64,000 nucleotides of DNA from JABAQJ01 sp046327745 (lineage in GTDB: Bacteria > Gemmatimonadota > Gemmatimonadetes > Gemmatimonadales > Gemmatimonadaceae), in the NCBI GenBank assembly GCA_046327745.1, contig JAXLXV010000018.1, positions 62,001-126,000 of the forward strand, read 5' to 3'. Every line of letters starts with the position of its first letter. Position 1 is the first letter of the stretch. A model generated the notes under the pieces. The model had not been told where the DNA came from. It saw only the letters and a list, made by a program, of their open reading frames with translations, and did not search any database. The translations under genes and the position numbers were made by a program. Shown here in pieces: positions 1 to 9,261 of this stretch.

Positions 1-457
1 GACCCACCCATCCGTCGCGCACCGCCCGCTCCTGCACGATGTGGCGCCCTTCGTGCACGGCCAGCAGGCTAAACCAATCCACCGGACCAAACTCGTCCAG
101 GCCGCCCGGCGGCAATGCAAACCACTCCGATCGCCGCGGTGCCCACGACACAAGAGCGTTGGAGATCGCCGATTGGTTGTTGAGCACCACCGGAATGCGA
201 TCCGGCGCCCGGTTCAGCGTCTTGCCTAACGGCACATAAGCGCGCTCCAGCAGCGATGCCGCCCGTTGTGCCTCTGCCGCCATCGAATCCGGATAGATCA
301 CGTCGAAGTGGGGGGTTTCGATCTTCCACCAACGCAGTGAGGCGGGGTACTGCGCACCACTCAGACGTACCCACAACGGCGCTTGGCCACTCCCCACGGC
401 CGGTCGGGTCACGAACAGCGCGATGCCCAGCAGCACGCGGGCCAACGAATGCCGCAT
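1..457 (-). CDS. Secreted metallopeptidase-like protein, N-terminal part
   Basis: The gene runs off the left edge, so only about 152 N-terminal residues are visible. It opens with a signal peptide (basic MRHS, hydrophobic core, cleavage near GQA). A domain follows in which ETPHFDVIYPDS leads to a helix (AEAQRAASLLERAY) and later to LAVHEGRHIVQ. This is the layout of the peptidase-MA/TolB-type exported proteins common in Gemmatimonadota, where HExxH is the usual zinc motif; here it reads HEGRH. The start is the first ATG after the stop of the upstream amidohydrolase gene, 8 bp away, so the two are probably cotranscribed. Substrate unknown; the missing C-terminus, often a beta-propeller in such proteins, could change the call. 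Confidence 0.7.
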   Translation of the reverse strand, partial: MRHSLARVLLGIALFVTRPAVGSGQAPLWVRLSGAQYPASLRWWKIETPHFDVIYPDSMAAEAQRAASLLERAYVPLGKTLNRAPDRIPVVLNNQSAISNALVSWAPRRSEWFALPPGGLDEFGPVDWFSLLAVHEGRHIVQERAVRDGWVG

Positions 458-465
458 TCCGCGAC

Positions 466-2067
466 TCACGGCGTGCGCTCGCGTGCCAAGGCCCGTCCCG
501 CGAGGAGATCGGTCACCCGCCCTCCATCGACGGCCAAACGCCCGTTCACCAAGACATAGTCGGCACCCACGGCCAGCCGCGTCGGTGCTTCATACGTCGA
601 TTGGTCTGAGAATTTCGCCGGGTCAAACACGAGAATGTCGGCGAATGCGCCTTCGGCCAGTATGCCGCGCTGCTTCAATCCGAAGACCTCCGCGGGCATC
701 TGGCTGCTTCGATGCATGAACTCCGCCAGCGTCAACAGTCCGCGAGATCTCACATACTCCCGATACTTCTTCGGAAACGTGCCGTACTTCCGCGGATGTC
801 CGTCAGATCCATCGGACCCCGTCATCGTAAAATCGGCGGTCATGAACCGCGCGATGTCTTCCGCATTCATGTTGAAGCTGGCAACCGACGCGTCGCCGCT
901 CAGGATGATCTCGATCGCCGCATCCAACGGGCTCACCCCTCGCGCCGTCGCGATCTCATTCAAGCGCTTTCCCCCGTACCCACGAGCGTCGTGGTCCGTA
1001 ATCAAGAGCGACGCCGCACCACCGCGGCGGCGCAGGTTTTCTGACATCTCGCTTGAGATTCTGGCCCGCGTCGCCCCGTCCGTCAGGCGCTTCCGCAGGG
1101 AGTCTCTGCCGCCAGCTTCCGCCCAACGCGGCAGCAGCGACGCACCGACGCTCGAGCCGCTGGCGTCGTACGGGTACTGATCTGCAGTCACACGTTGCCC
1201 AGCACTACGCGCTGCACGAACCATCGCAATCGCTGAGTCGCTCTTTCCCCACACATCAACGCCCAACGCTTTGATGTGCGAAATGTTCACCGGCGTGTTG
1301 GTCTCGCGTCCAATGCGGATGGCCTCACCAATGGCGCCGAGCAAGCCTATGGAGTACGAACTCTCATCGCGAAGGTGCGTGTCGTAGACGCCACCCATCG
1401 GCCCGACATCTCTCGCCACGGAGATCACCTCCTCCGTGCTCGCGTAACTCTGTGGCGCGTAGTACAAGCCCGCGCTCATCCCCACGGCACCATGCGCCAT
1501 CGCCGCACGCACTATGTCGCGCATTTTCGCGGTTTGCTCAGGCGTCGCCGGCGCTGACGACATTCCCAGCAGCGCCTGGCGCACGCTGCCGAATCCGACG
1601 TACAGGGCCGCGTTCGTGCCAATGCCGGTACGCGTCCACTGCGCCAGACTCGCGCCGACATCGGTCGGCCCGCCACCGTCGTTTCCGGTCAGCACTGTGG
1701 TCACGCCCTGTGCGAGATACGCAGCATTGCGACGCCGCGCCGCGTCCGTGCTCGACAGGTCTTCGAACGTGTGCGTGTGCGGATCAATGAACCCAGGCGC
1801 GACGACCATTCCCTTCGCCTGCAGCGTGCGCTTGGCCGTCACGTGCGCCGCGGCGGCATCTCCGATAAACACGATGCGATCGCCCCTGACCAGCACATCC
1901 GCCGCGCGCTCCGGAGCCCCTGTTCCGTCAACGATGCGGCCACCCGTGATCAGGATGTCTCCGACCTGCTGCGCCTCGGCGCTGCCGAGCACTGTCGTCA
2001 CGAATGCCGTGACAAGCAGAGCGTGGGTACCCCGGCGCACAGCATGCGCCCACCGTGTGCGATTCAT
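466..2067 (-). CDS. D-aminoacylase-type amidohydrolase (N-acyl-D-amino-acid deacylase family), secreted
   Basis: Amidohydrolase-superfamily metal hydrolase of 533 residues, expected to cleave N-acyl-D-amino acids or related amides. Visible signs: N-terminal signal peptide ending near GSAEAQ, the beta-sandwich entry DILITGGRIVDGTG, the metal-binding GFIDPHTHT (His97, His99), DGSDGHPRKYGTFP typical of D-aminoacylases, and the closing FADILVFDPAKF. The reading frame is open upstream to 2166, but those residues lack signal-peptide character, so I place the start at the ATG at 2067. It stops 8 bp before the next minus-strand gene and is divergent from the S9 peptidase gene. Exact substrate cannot be read from sequence; dihydropyrimidinase-like activity is less likely. 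Confidence 0.9.
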   Translation of the reverse strand: MNRTRWAHAVRRGTHALLVTAFVTTVLGSAEAQQVGDILITGGRIVDGTGAPERAADVLVRGDRIVFIGDAAAAHVTAKRTLQAKGMVVAPGFIDPHTHTFEDLSSTDAARRRNAAYLAQGVTTVLTGNDGGGPTDVGASLAQWTRTGIGTNAALYVGFGSVRQALLGMSSAPATPEQTAKMRDIVRAAMAHGAVGMSAGLYYAPQSYASTEEVISVARDVGPMGGVYDTHLRDESSYSIGLLGAIGEAIRIGRETNTPVNISHIKALGVDVWGKSDSAIAMVRAARSAGQRVTADQYPYDASGSSVGASLLPRWAEAGGRDSLRKRLTDGATRARISSEMSENLRRRGGAASLLITDHDARGYGGKRLNEIATARGVSPLDAAIEIILSGDASVASFNMNAEDIARFMTADFTMTGSDGSDGHPRKYGTFPKKYREYVRSRGLLTLAEFMHRSSQMPAEVFGLKQRGILAEGAFADILVFDPAKFSDQSTYEAPTRLAVGADYVLVNGRLAVDGGRVTDLLAGRALARERTP

Positions 2068-2258
2068 GGTATTTGCCGTTGCGGACGACCAAACGTACCT
2101 CGATGGCGACCGACTTCCCATCCCATTCCCCGCGCGATGCGGCGACGTCGCCCCGCGTAAGGACACCGCACAAGGGAGTTGCCCTCCCGTGACCTTGGAT
2201 TCATCGTAGCCTTCTATACTTCGCCCGCACTCGTCGCCGCCTCACGAGGGACTGTCCA

Positions 2259-4544
2259 GTGACCCACGCCATGCATTTCCGGTTCCGTGAACAGGGCCGA
2301 TCCATCGGTCGCCACCTGCCCGACGCCGCCCTGATCATCGCCTGCTGTGTTGGCGCGTTAGGCGCGCAGGCGCCATCGCGGCCCATGACGTTTTTGGACA
2401 CGCAGCTCATGCGGAGTGTGCAGGGGATCGACCTGAGCTCCGATGGCCGCTGGGCCCTCTATTCGCTGTCCACGCCCGATTGGAAAGAAGCCAAACGCTA
2501 CACCGACGTCTACCTCGTCTCGCTCGAACGCGGCTTGCCGTCCACACGACAGCTCACATTCACCAAGGACAAGAATGAGAGCAATCCGAAATGGTCGAAG
2601 GACGGATCCTGGTTTGTCTTCTCGTCAAACCGCGATACGCCGAACGGCGGTACCACCATGCAGCTATATCGAATGCGTCCCGACGGCGGCGAAGCGCAAA
2701 AATTGACGGATGTGAAGGACGGAATCGGCACATACGCCTTCTCGCCAGATGGCCGCTGGCTGGTATACGCGGCCGGCAAACAGGATGAGCAACAACTGTG
2801 GGCCATCGATGCGTCGGGAGTCGATCCGGCCGCACCGGTGGCGCTGACCAAGCATGCGACTCCTATCGGCAGTTGGCAGTTTTCCAAAGACTCAAAACAG
2901 ATCTTCTTCCTCTCACCAGACTCCGTCGACAAGGACAACAAGGAGCGCCTCGAGAAGAAGTTCGATGTGAAGGTTCGCAACCAGGACATCCCACTCGTTC
3001 ATCTGTGGGTCGTATCGCTTGCTGACAAACAGGAGAAACGACTGACCTCCGGCGCCAGCTACAGCGTGGAAAGCTTCACGCTCTCGGACGACGGCGCCTG
3101 GGCCGGCTTTCGCGCGCTCCCCAACAACCGCTACGAGCGTACCATCACCGAGTCCAGTGACTACGGCGACCTCTTCCTCCTCAACATCGCCAGCGGCAAC
3201 GTCGAACGGTTGACGAATAATGAAGTCATCGCCGAGAGCAACCTGAGCTTTGCGCCTGACGGTAAGACCATGGCCTTCTCGGCGTCGGACGACTTTGTGT
3301 ACTTCCGCGCCAACCGCGTCTACACCCGGCCGATCGCCGCGTCTGGTGCGGCATGGACCAAACTCGGTGCCTCGTACGACGGAGACGTGAACATCGGTTG
3401 GTGGTCGGACGATTCCAAGGCGATCTACTTCGTGGACGGCGTTCGCGCGACCAACCAGCTGATGGCGCTGGACGTGGAGAAGAACGCGGTTCGACAGCTT
3501 ACGGATGTGAAAGCCTCGTTGTTCGCGTCGAGGGATGAGCGGAGCGGTAAGATCCTCCTCAACTATTCGGACCCCCGCACCCCCGCCACGCCGTTCGTGC
3601 TCGCGTCGGTCGCCGACGCCGCCGAGCGGAGCAAATGGCAGCAGGTGGTCGAACCGAATCCGCAGGTTGCGCAGTTTGCGTTAGGCGACGAGGAGGAAAT
3701 CAGCTGGAAGTCGAAAGACGGCAAGATGGTCGGTGGCATTCTCATCAAGCCGGTCGGCTATCAGCCCGGCAAGCGCTATCCGCTCATTGTGGCCATTCAT
3801 GGTGGACCACAAAGTGCCGACGTCCTCAGCTTCAACGGCGGATACGGCGCGCAGACCTATGCGGGTGATGGATATGCCATCCTGCTGCCTAACTACCGCG
3901 GATCCACCAACTATGGCGAAAAGCACAAGTGGGAGATCGTCGGCAACTACTTCCAGAAGGGTTATGAGGACATCATGACCGGAGTCGACAAGCTCATCGC
4001 CGATGGGCTCGTCGACAGCACGAAGATGGGAGCGTTAGGCTGGAGCGCCGGCGGGCATTGGTCGAATTGGATCCTCACTCACACGGATCGGTTCAAGGCG
4101 ATTTCCACCGGAGCCGGCACCACGAATTGGATTTCGATGTACGCCCAGAGCGACATGCAGTACGTTCGCATGCACTACCTCGGCGGAAAGCTCCCCTACG
4201 ACGACTTCGAGGCGTATTGGAAGCAGTCGCCCATTCGGTACATCAAGAACGCCAAGACGCCGACCATGATCCACGTCGTCGACGGTGATCCGCGCGTCCC
4301 CAGGCCACAAAGCGAAGAGCTCCACATGGCCCTCAAGAAATTGGGCGTACCAACGGAGTTCTTCGTGTACCCCGGCGCCTCGCATGGCATTCCTGATCCG
4401 CGCAACCAATTGGTCAAATCGGTCGCCGAAAAGGCCTGGATGGATCATTGGATCCTCGGCAAGGGTGGCTTTCAGTGGCGGGACGTACTGAAGACGCTCG
4501 AGGAGAAGTCGGCGGCTACCACCACCTCGTCGGATTCGCGATAG
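2259..4544 (+). CDS. S9 family peptidase (dipeptidyl/acylaminoacyl peptidase type)
   Basis: Serine peptidase of the prolyl-oligopeptidase clan, 761 residues, with a signal peptide and therefore periplasmic. An N-terminal beta-propeller of PD40/TolB-like blades (repeated SxDGRW and FSPDGRW) covers roughly residues 50-460. The C-terminal alpha/beta-hydrolase domain carries GWSAGGHW with nucleophile Ser596, the acidic residue in DGDPRVP (Asp677) and His709 in ASHGIPDP, so the triad is complete. I chose the GTG at 2259 because GAGGG lies 8 bp upstream; an ATG at 2271 is possible. A good -10-like TATACT (2215-2220) precedes it. Likely role is scavenging of oligopeptides. Confidence 0.95.
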   Translation: MTHAMHFRFREQGRSIGRHLPDAALIIACCVGALGAQAPSRPMTFLDTQLMRSVQGIDLSSDGRWALYSLSTPDWKEAKRYTDVYLVSLERGLPSTRQLTFTKDKNESNPKWSKDGSWFVFSSNRDTPNGGTTMQLYRMRPDGGEAQKLTDVKDGIGTYAFSPDGRWLVYAAGKQDEQQLWAIDASGVDPAAPVALTKHATPIGSWQFSKDSKQIFFLSPDSVDKDNKERLEKKFDVKVRNQDIPLVHLWVVSLADKQEKRLTSGASYSVESFTLSDDGAWAGFRALPNNRYERTITESSDYGDLFLLNIASGNVERLTNNEVIAESNLSFAPDGKTMAFSASDDFVYFRANRVYTRPIAASGAAWTKLGASYDGDVNIGWWSDDSKAIYFVDGVRATNQLMALDVEKNAVRQLTDVKASLFASRDERSGKILLNYSDPRTPATPFVLASVADAAERSKWQQVVEPNPQVAQFALGDEEEISWKSKDGKMVGGILIKPVGYQPGKRYPLIVAIHGGPQSADVLSFNGGYGAQTYAGDGYAILLPNYRGSTNYGEKHKWEIVGNYFQKGYEDIMTGVDKLIADGLVDSTKMGALGWSAGGHWSNWILTHTDRFKAISTGAGTTNWISMYAQSDMQYVRMHYLGGKLPYDDFEAYWKQSPIRYIKNAKTPTMIHVVDGDPRVPRPQSEELHMALKKLGVPTEFFVYPGASHGIPDPRNQLVKSVAEKAWMDHWILGKGGFQWRDVLKTLEEKSAATTTSSDSR

Positions 4545-4592
4545 TCGCTCGTCCTCGGCGGTCGTTAGGCGCGCCGAGGACCAGCCCCCAAG

Positions 4593-6383
4593 ATGCCACG
4601 CCCTCTCATCGAATACCCGGGACGTTCGCCGCGAGCCCGCGTCATTGACGTACTGGCCATCGTCGTCTCGTTTGGAGTTCTCGCCGGCGCCGTGCATGGC
4701 CTCGAACTGCTGGTCAGCCGCTGGGTTCTGAATGAATTGGTCTGGGTCAGCCGCGACTTCGTCTGGATGGCGCCAACCGCCTACATGGCGTTGCTCCTGC
4801 CCGTGGCCTTGGCGGCGGGGGTTGTCAGCCTCATCACGCCCGCCAGCTGGGTGCCGCGAGCGACCGTCTTCCTTTGCAGCAGCTTTGCCATCTTCGGCGT
4901 GCTCCTGCCCTATTCGCAGATCGCCCGGATTGCGTCGCTGCTTCTGGCAGGTGGGGCGGCGTATCAAATTGCCCGGACGTACACCCTGCGCGCGGCATCA
5001 CGCTACCGGCTGATCGCGGCTTGTGGAGCGGTCCTGGTCGGAGTATTGGCGCTCCTGTTGCCCAGGTTACGAGAATCGGCCGCCCGACAGGCATTGGCCT
5101 CCGCCACGTCAGCTGCAACGTCGCCGACCAACGTGCTGTTCATCATCCTGGACACGGTTCGCGCCGCCAGTATGAGCCTGTACGCACCGACGGACTCCAC
5201 CACACCGCACCTCGAGCAGTGGTCAAAAGATGGCATCGTGTTCGATGCCGCCTACTCCGTCGCACCGTGGACGTTGCCGTCCCACGCCTCACTCTTCACG
5301 GGCCGTTACGCCGGCGAAACTCCCGCAGACTGGAAGACGCCCCTTGATCGCGCGGACTCCACCCTGGCCGAGCTGTTTCGAACTCGAGGCTACGCCACCG
5401 GGGCCTTCATGGCCAACATGCACTACACGGCGTGGGACTCCGGATTGGAGCGTGGGTTCATGACCTACGACGACTATCGCCGCTCCTGGTGGCAGTTGCT
5501 CCGCAGCACGGCATGGACGCAAACCGTCATGTTCGACGAGTTGCGCAGCGCACGCTCCGCATCAGCCGTCATTTCCTCCATCATCCACCCCAACCTCTCG
5601 ATCGATCCAAAGCACACCTTCGATCGCAAGATCGGCAGTGAGGTCACCTCGCAGTTCCTTCATTGGCAGCGCGGGGTTGGCGATCGGCCCTTCTTTGCCG
5701 TGCTCAATTACTTCGACGCTCATCAACCCTACTACGCCCCGCGGCCGTTTCTGCATTTCCCCAAGACCGGAGGCACCGCGCGCTACAAAGGCGCTATCGC
5801 CTACCTGGACGCGAACATCGATTCCATTCTCGTGTCACTCCAGTCTCAGCACGTGCTCGACAAAACGCTTGTTATCGTGACCGCAGATCACGGCGAACTG
5901 TTCAATGAGCACGGACTGAGTGGTCACGCGCACGATCTATATCGGAACGTGCTGCACGTACCGCTGATGATGCGCCTTCCGACCGGTGTACCGGCCGGGG
6001 CGCGTATCACAACGCCTACGTCATTGCGAGACTTGGCTGCCACCATCGTGGACTTGGCAGGCATTAAGGACGCGCGTGTACCCGGACAATCGCTGCGCAC
6101 CCTGTGGTTCGATACCCTTGCCCACGGTAGCCCGGCTTTGGCCGAAGTCAGTCAGGCGCCGAATGTCGACCCAACGTATCCGACGGCCAAGGGGCCCATG
6201 AAGAGCTTGATGGACGACACCACGCATTACATCCGGAACGGCGACGGTCATGAAGAGCTCTTTCAGTTCCGGACGGACACGAGCGAGTCGGTGAATCTGT
6301 CGGCGGATCGTTCAGATGTGGCGGCCCATTGGCGCCAGCGCGTGGATTCCATCCTTGCCGCTCGCTCGCCACGTCGGCGGTAA
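4593..6383 (+). CDS. Membrane-anchored sulfatase-superfamily hydrolase/transferase
   Basis: 596-residue member of the alkaline phosphatase/sulfatase superfamily. About four hydrophobic segments lie in the first 160 residues, followed by a periplasmic catalytic domain: NVLFIILDTVRA (metal Asp187), APWTLPSHASLFTG (Thr227 where sulfatases carry the Cys or Ser that becomes formylglycine), and TADHGELFNEHG with further metal ligands. With Thr instead of Cys/Ser and His instead of Arg in the C/S-x-P-x-R site it is probably not a classical sulfatase; phosphoglycerol or phosphoethanolamine transferase, or a phosphodiesterase, fits better. It starts 48 bp after the S9 gene and may be cotranscribed with it. 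Confidence 0.85.
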   Translation: MPRPLIEYPGRSPRARVIDVLAIVVSFGVLAGAVHGLELLVSRWVLNELVWVSRDFVWMAPTAYMALLLPVALAAGVVSLITPASWVPRATVFLCSSFAIFGVLLPYSQIARIASLLLAGGAAYQIARTYTLRAASRYRLIAACGAVLVGVLALLLPRLRESAARQALASATSAATSPTNVLFIILDTVRAASMSLYAPTDSTTPHLEQWSKDGIVFDAAYSVAPWTLPSHASLFTGRYAGETPADWKTPLDRADSTLAELFRTRGYATGAFMANMHYTAWDSGLERGFMTYDDYRRSWWQLLRSTAWTQTVMFDELRSARSASAVISSIIHPNLSIDPKHTFDRKIGSEVTSQFLHWQRGVGDRPFFAVLNYFDAHQPYYAPRPFLHFPKTGGTARYKGAIAYLDANIDSILVSLQSQHVLDKTLVIVTADHGELFNEHGLSGHAHDLYRNVLHVPLMMRLPTGVPAGARITTPTSLRDLAATIVDLAGIKDARVPGQSLRTLWFDTLAHGSPALAEVSQAPNVDPTYPTAKGPMKSLMDDTTHYIRNGDGHEELFQFRTDTSESVNLSADRSDVAAHWRQRVDSILAARSPRRR

Positions 6384-6415
6384 GCGCACGAGGCGGTCCC
6401 TCACGCCCCGTGCGC
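6384..6415. terminator. Hairpin between convergent genes
   Basis: The arms GCGCACG-a-GGCG and CGCC-c-CGTGCGC pair over 11 bp with one mismatch and an 8-nt loop. It sits in the 47-bp gap between two genes that end towards each other. There is no U-tract on either side, so termination by this hairpin alone is uncertain. Confidence 0.4.
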
Positions 6416-6430
6416 CGACCAACCGCGCGA

Positions 6431-6796
6431 TCAGAATGGCGGGATCGTCAGCTCAAGTGCGTCGCCATGGCTCACCATGACCTCGTCCGACAATGTGTTG
6501 CCGCGGGCGCCGATCGGATGAATCACAAAGCGCAGTGAGTACAGTCCGCGGTCGAGATACTTCGGCAGCGTGAACTTCGACGTCGTGTTGCCGGTGGCAA
6601 TCCCCAGCCGATACGTCGCTCCGTCCCGTACCGCGTAGACCACGGCATCCAGCCATGCTTGGTTGCGCACCTCCACGGTCGTGCTGGCGCTATCTCTCAC
6701 CGCCGAGACAGTGTCCGCGCCAACGGTTGCCGCCTGCGCGGGCGACGCAACCGCCAAGAGGGCCAACGCACCAAGCATCATGAAAGCGGTTCGCAT
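6431..6796 (-). CDS. Small secreted protein, unknown function
   Basis: 121-residue protein with a clean signal peptide (MRTAFMMLGALALLAVASPAQAA) leaving a mature chain of about 98 residues. The mature part alternates polar and hydrophobic residues (TTVEVRNQAWLDAVVYAV, RLGIATGNTTSKFTLP, LYSLRFVIHPIG) as in a single immunoglobulin-like beta-sandwich. No catalytic motif or cysteine is visible. It is a single gene facing the sulfatase-like gene and lies downstream of the aromatic operon with a 168-bp gap. I do not recognise a named family. Confidence 0.75.
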   Translation of the reverse strand: MRTAFMMLGALALLAVASPAQAATVGADTVSAVRDSASTTVEVRNQAWLDAVVYAVRDGATYRLGIATGNTTSKFTLPKYLDRGLYSLRFVIHPIGARGNTLSDEVMVSHGDALELTIPPF

Positions 6797-6964
6797 CCTA
6801 TCCTCCTTGCTGAACGACTTTTCTCCCCAAAGGGTATCAGCTGCTACCCGCGATGCGTGGGAAGGTTCTCCTCCAAGACGTCATCGGAATCGCGCGGGCT
6901 CGAGAACGTGAGGTTTGGCGGAAAGACCGGTCCGGTCGACCCACCAGCAAGGTTGCCGGAGAGG

Positions 6965-7831
6965 CTATCCGTCAGTTCGAACGTGCGGATTCGCGGGCAG
7001 GGCATCAAACCACTGTTGGGAGATTTCGAGGTACGCGCGCACCCGCTCCAAGTCCCTAGCCTGCACGGCCGCACGAATAGCGCGCAGGCTGGATTCGACA
7101 GCCTCCAACGCGGACCCCAACCGGACCCGATTGTCATCCGCGATGGCTGTCCAAACATCCGGCGAACTACCGGCCAAGCGTGTCGCGTCGCGTCCCCCCG
7201 GTCCCAACTCACTTCGGTGAACACCCGCTTCGAACAACGCCGTCGCCAAGGCGCAGGAGACGAACTGGGGGAGATGACTCGACCACGCCAGCAGGCCATC
7301 GTGATCCTCTGGCGTCATGAATTCTGTTGTCGCGCCTAACGTCCGCCAGAACGACTCCGCAAGGACGATGGCGGGCCGGCGTGTCGTACTCGCGGCACAC
7401 AGGAATACGCGAGCACCCGTGAATCGCCCGCTGCGGGAGGCTTGCCAACCACTCCGATGATCGCCGGTCAGAGGGTGCGTCCCCACAAACGTCTCTGCCA
7501 AACCCGCTCGCTCCGCAGCGCCCTGCACCGCCACCTTCGTACTCCCAACGTCCGTGATCAACAACGCCCGACGACAGGTCTTCTCGAAACGCTGGAAAAC
7601 ACTCGCGGCGGCCGTCACCGGAACGGCCAGCACCACAATCTGCGCCGGATCATTCGCATCATGATCGTCCAAGACGTCGCTCACCACGCCGGCCTCGCGC
7701 GCCGCCACCAGCGTCGGCTCGTCCAGGTCAAACCCCGACACACGAACGCCGCGGTCCGAGAGATCGCGTGCGAGCGAACCGCCAATCATTCCGAGACCAA
7801 TGATGGCGACCCGTTCCACAGGACCACTCAC
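6965..7831 (-). CDS. tyrA: Prephenate dehydrogenase
   Basis: NAD(P)-dependent oxidative decarboxylation of prephenate to 4-hydroxyphenylpyruvate, the committed step to tyrosine. The N-terminal Rossmann fold shows VAIIGLGMIGGSLARDL; GTHPLTGDHRSGW carries the family's conserved His; the C-terminal half is helical (SSHLPQFVSCALATAL, GGRDATRLAGSSPDVW). The GTG at 7831 is preferred over the ATG at 7846: GGGAGGAGG lies just upstream of it and it forms a GTGA overlap with the stop of the chorismate mutase gene. About 288 residues, with no C-terminal ACT domain, so feedback control may rest on the aroF N-terminal domain and the leader attenuator. Confidence 0.94.
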   Translation of the reverse strand: MSGPVERVAIIGLGMIGGSLARDLSDRGVRVSGFDLDEPTLVAAREAGVVSDVLDDHDANDPAQIVVLAVPVTAAASVFQRFEKTCRRALLITDVGSTKVAVQGAAERAGLAETFVGTHPLTGDHRSGWQASRSGRFTGARVFLCAASTTRRPAIVLAESFWRTLGATTEFMTPEDHDGLLAWSSHLPQFVSCALATALFEAGVHRSELGPGGRDATRLAGSSPDVWTAIADDNRVRLGSALEAVESSLRAIRAAVQARDLERVRAYLEISQQWFDALPANPHVRTDG

Positions 7832-8121
7832 GCGTCCTCCTCCCATTGCACTTGCCGTGAGAGTGCCACAATCCGCCAGAAGATCTCCCGGACGGGCTCG
7901 CTCGGCAGCGTCTGGGCGCGGGCCATCTCCCCGACCGCCCGAATGACTTCCGCTTCGCGTCCCGGATCGAGCACGGGAAGTCCTGCATCGCGCTTCAATT
8001 TCCCGATCTGTCGACCAATGACCACCCGACGTGCCAGCAGCTCGATGATCGCGCGATCGACCTCATGGATCTCAGCGCGACGTTCCGCCAGTTCGTTGTC
8101 TCGGCCCGCGTCTTCGCTCAT
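7828..8121 (-). CDS. aroQ: Chorismate mutase, AroQ type
   Basis: Stand-alone 97-residue AroQ-class chorismate mutase, converting chorismate to prephenate. The all-helical pattern is clear: RRAEIHEVDRAIIELLARR, then GRQIGKLKRDAGLPVLDPGRE, with the conserved Arg, Lys and RE residues of the AroQ active site, and a final helix PVREIFWRIVALSRQ. It is the middle gene of aroF-aroQ-tyrA and overlaps both neighbours by 4 bp (ATGA at the aroF side, GTGA at the tyrA side), so translational coupling is likely. No fused prephenate dehydratase or dehydrogenase domain. Confidence 0.93.
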   Translation of the reverse strand: MSEDAGRDNELAERRAEIHEVDRAIIELLARRVVIGRQIGKLKRDAGLPVLDPGREAEVIRAVGEMARAQTLPSEPVREIFWRIVALSRQVQWEEDA

Positions 8122-9191
8122 GCCGCCTCCGGCGCCTGCTTCCCGGCAACGGTGTCGATCGGTCGCAGCTGGCGGCCGGCCGCGGTGGCAAAAGCGCCCA
8201 GTCGCTGCATCAGCGACCCAAAGGCGTCAGGAGACAACGATTGCTCCCCATCCGAACGCGCCGTGGCAGGATCCGGATGCACCTCAATCAGTAGCCCGTC
8301 GGCCCCCGCGGCGATGGCCGCAAAGCTGAGCGGCGCTACCAAGCTCGCCTCCCCACCGGCGTGGCTTGGATCCACGATCACGGGAAGATGCGTCTCGCGC
8401 TTGAGCACAGGAACCGCGGACACGTCCAGCGTGTTTCGTGTCGCGCGCTCAAAGGTCCGGATACCGCGTTCGCACAGCACGACATCACGATTGCCATTCG
8501 CCATCACGTACTCCGCAGCCATCAACAGCTCTTCGACAGTCGCGGACAATCCGCGTTTCAGCAGCACGGGACGCTGGATCCGCCCCAATTCCGCTAGCAG
8601 CGAAAAGTTCTGCATGTTTCTGGCACCCACCTGCAACATGTCCGCGTGCTCCGCGACCATGTCCACGTGGCGAGGATCGAGCACCTCCGTGACCACCGGA
8701 ATCCCCGCCGCCAGACGCACCTCGGATAGGTAGCGCAGCGCCTCACGCCCCAATCCCTGAAAGCTGTATGGGGAACTGCGCGGCTTAAACGCGCCCCCTC
8801 GTAGCATGGTTGCACCGCGTGCGCGGACATCATGAGCCGTCTGGTGCAACATCTCTGAGCTCTCCACCGAACAGGGGCCGGCGACCACGACGACCTCGTC
8901 GGTGCCGAACGCGGCACGCGCGCCGTTGGTCGCCCCCACGCGAATCACGCTGCGCTCGATCACAAACTCGCGTGACGCAAGCTTGTATGGTTTGAGCACG
9001 GGTGTCACGGATTCCACGCCGGGCAACGAACGAAGGGGAATTCCCTCCAGTTGCCGTTCATCGCCAATGCAACCGATGATGGTGCGGCTCTGACCCCGCG
9101 ACAGGTGCGTTCGCATCCCTGCGGCCTCAACCCGCTCGCGAATCCCGTCGACTTCAACATCGGTTACGCCCGATCTGGTCACGATAATCAT
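8118..9191 (-). CDS. aroF: 3-deoxy-7-phosphoheptulonate (DAHP) synthase, class I with N-terminal regulatory domain
   Basis: Condenses phosphoenolpyruvate and erythrose 4-phosphate, the entry to the shikimate pathway. 357 residues from the ATG at 9191 (MIIVTRSG). Residues 1-70 form the ferredoxin-like regulatory domain found in Thermotoga/Bacillus-type enzymes; the barrel follows with AGPCSVES, GGAFKPRSSPYSFQG, LLKRG, CERGIRTFE and VIVDPSHAGG, which supply substrate and metal ligands. The frame is open upstream to 9314, but that part is the untranslated attenuator (the U-run would read Phe-Phe). First gene of aroF-aroQ-tyrA; a leader peptide and terminator sit directly upstream. Confidence 0.96.
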   Translation of the reverse strand: MIIVTRSGVTDVEVDGIRERVEAAGMRTHLSRGQSRTIIGCIGDERQLEGIPLRSLPGVESVTPVLKPYKLASREFVIERSVIRVGATNGARAAFGTDEVVVVAGPCSVESSEMLHQTAHDVRARGATMLRGGAFKPRSSPYSFQGLGREALRYLSEVRLAAGIPVVTEVLDPRHVDMVAEHADMLQVGARNMQNFSLLAELGRIQRPVLLKRGLSATVEELLMAAEYVMANGNRDVVLCERGIRTFERATRNTLDVSAVPVLKRETHLPVIVDPSHAGGEASLVAPLSFAAIAAGADGLLIEVHPDPATARSDGEQSLSPDAFGSLMQRLGAFATAAGRQLRPIDTVAGKQAPEAA

Positions 9192-9229
9192 GCGGTTCCC
9201 TGGTGTGGCACGGAGCGTGGATGAGGGCC

Positions 9230-9261
9230 AAAAAAAAACGGCCCGTTGATTCACGGACCGT
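9230..9261 (-). terminator. Intrinsic terminator in the aroF leader (attenuator)
   Basis: On the minus strand ACGGTCCGT (9261-9253) pairs with ACGGGCCGT (9246-9238) as a 9-bp stem with one G-U pair and a 6-nt loop, followed by nine T (9238-9230). It lies only 39 bp before the aroF start, leaving no room for another promoter, so aroF transcription must pass through it. The 5' arm also belongs to a competing antiterminator. Confidence 0.82.

Noticed and set aside
4035..4967. 310-residue minus-strand frame across the S9 and sulfatase-like genes
   Set aside because: Overlaps the catalytic part of a certain S9 peptidase and crosses into the next gene; no family features.
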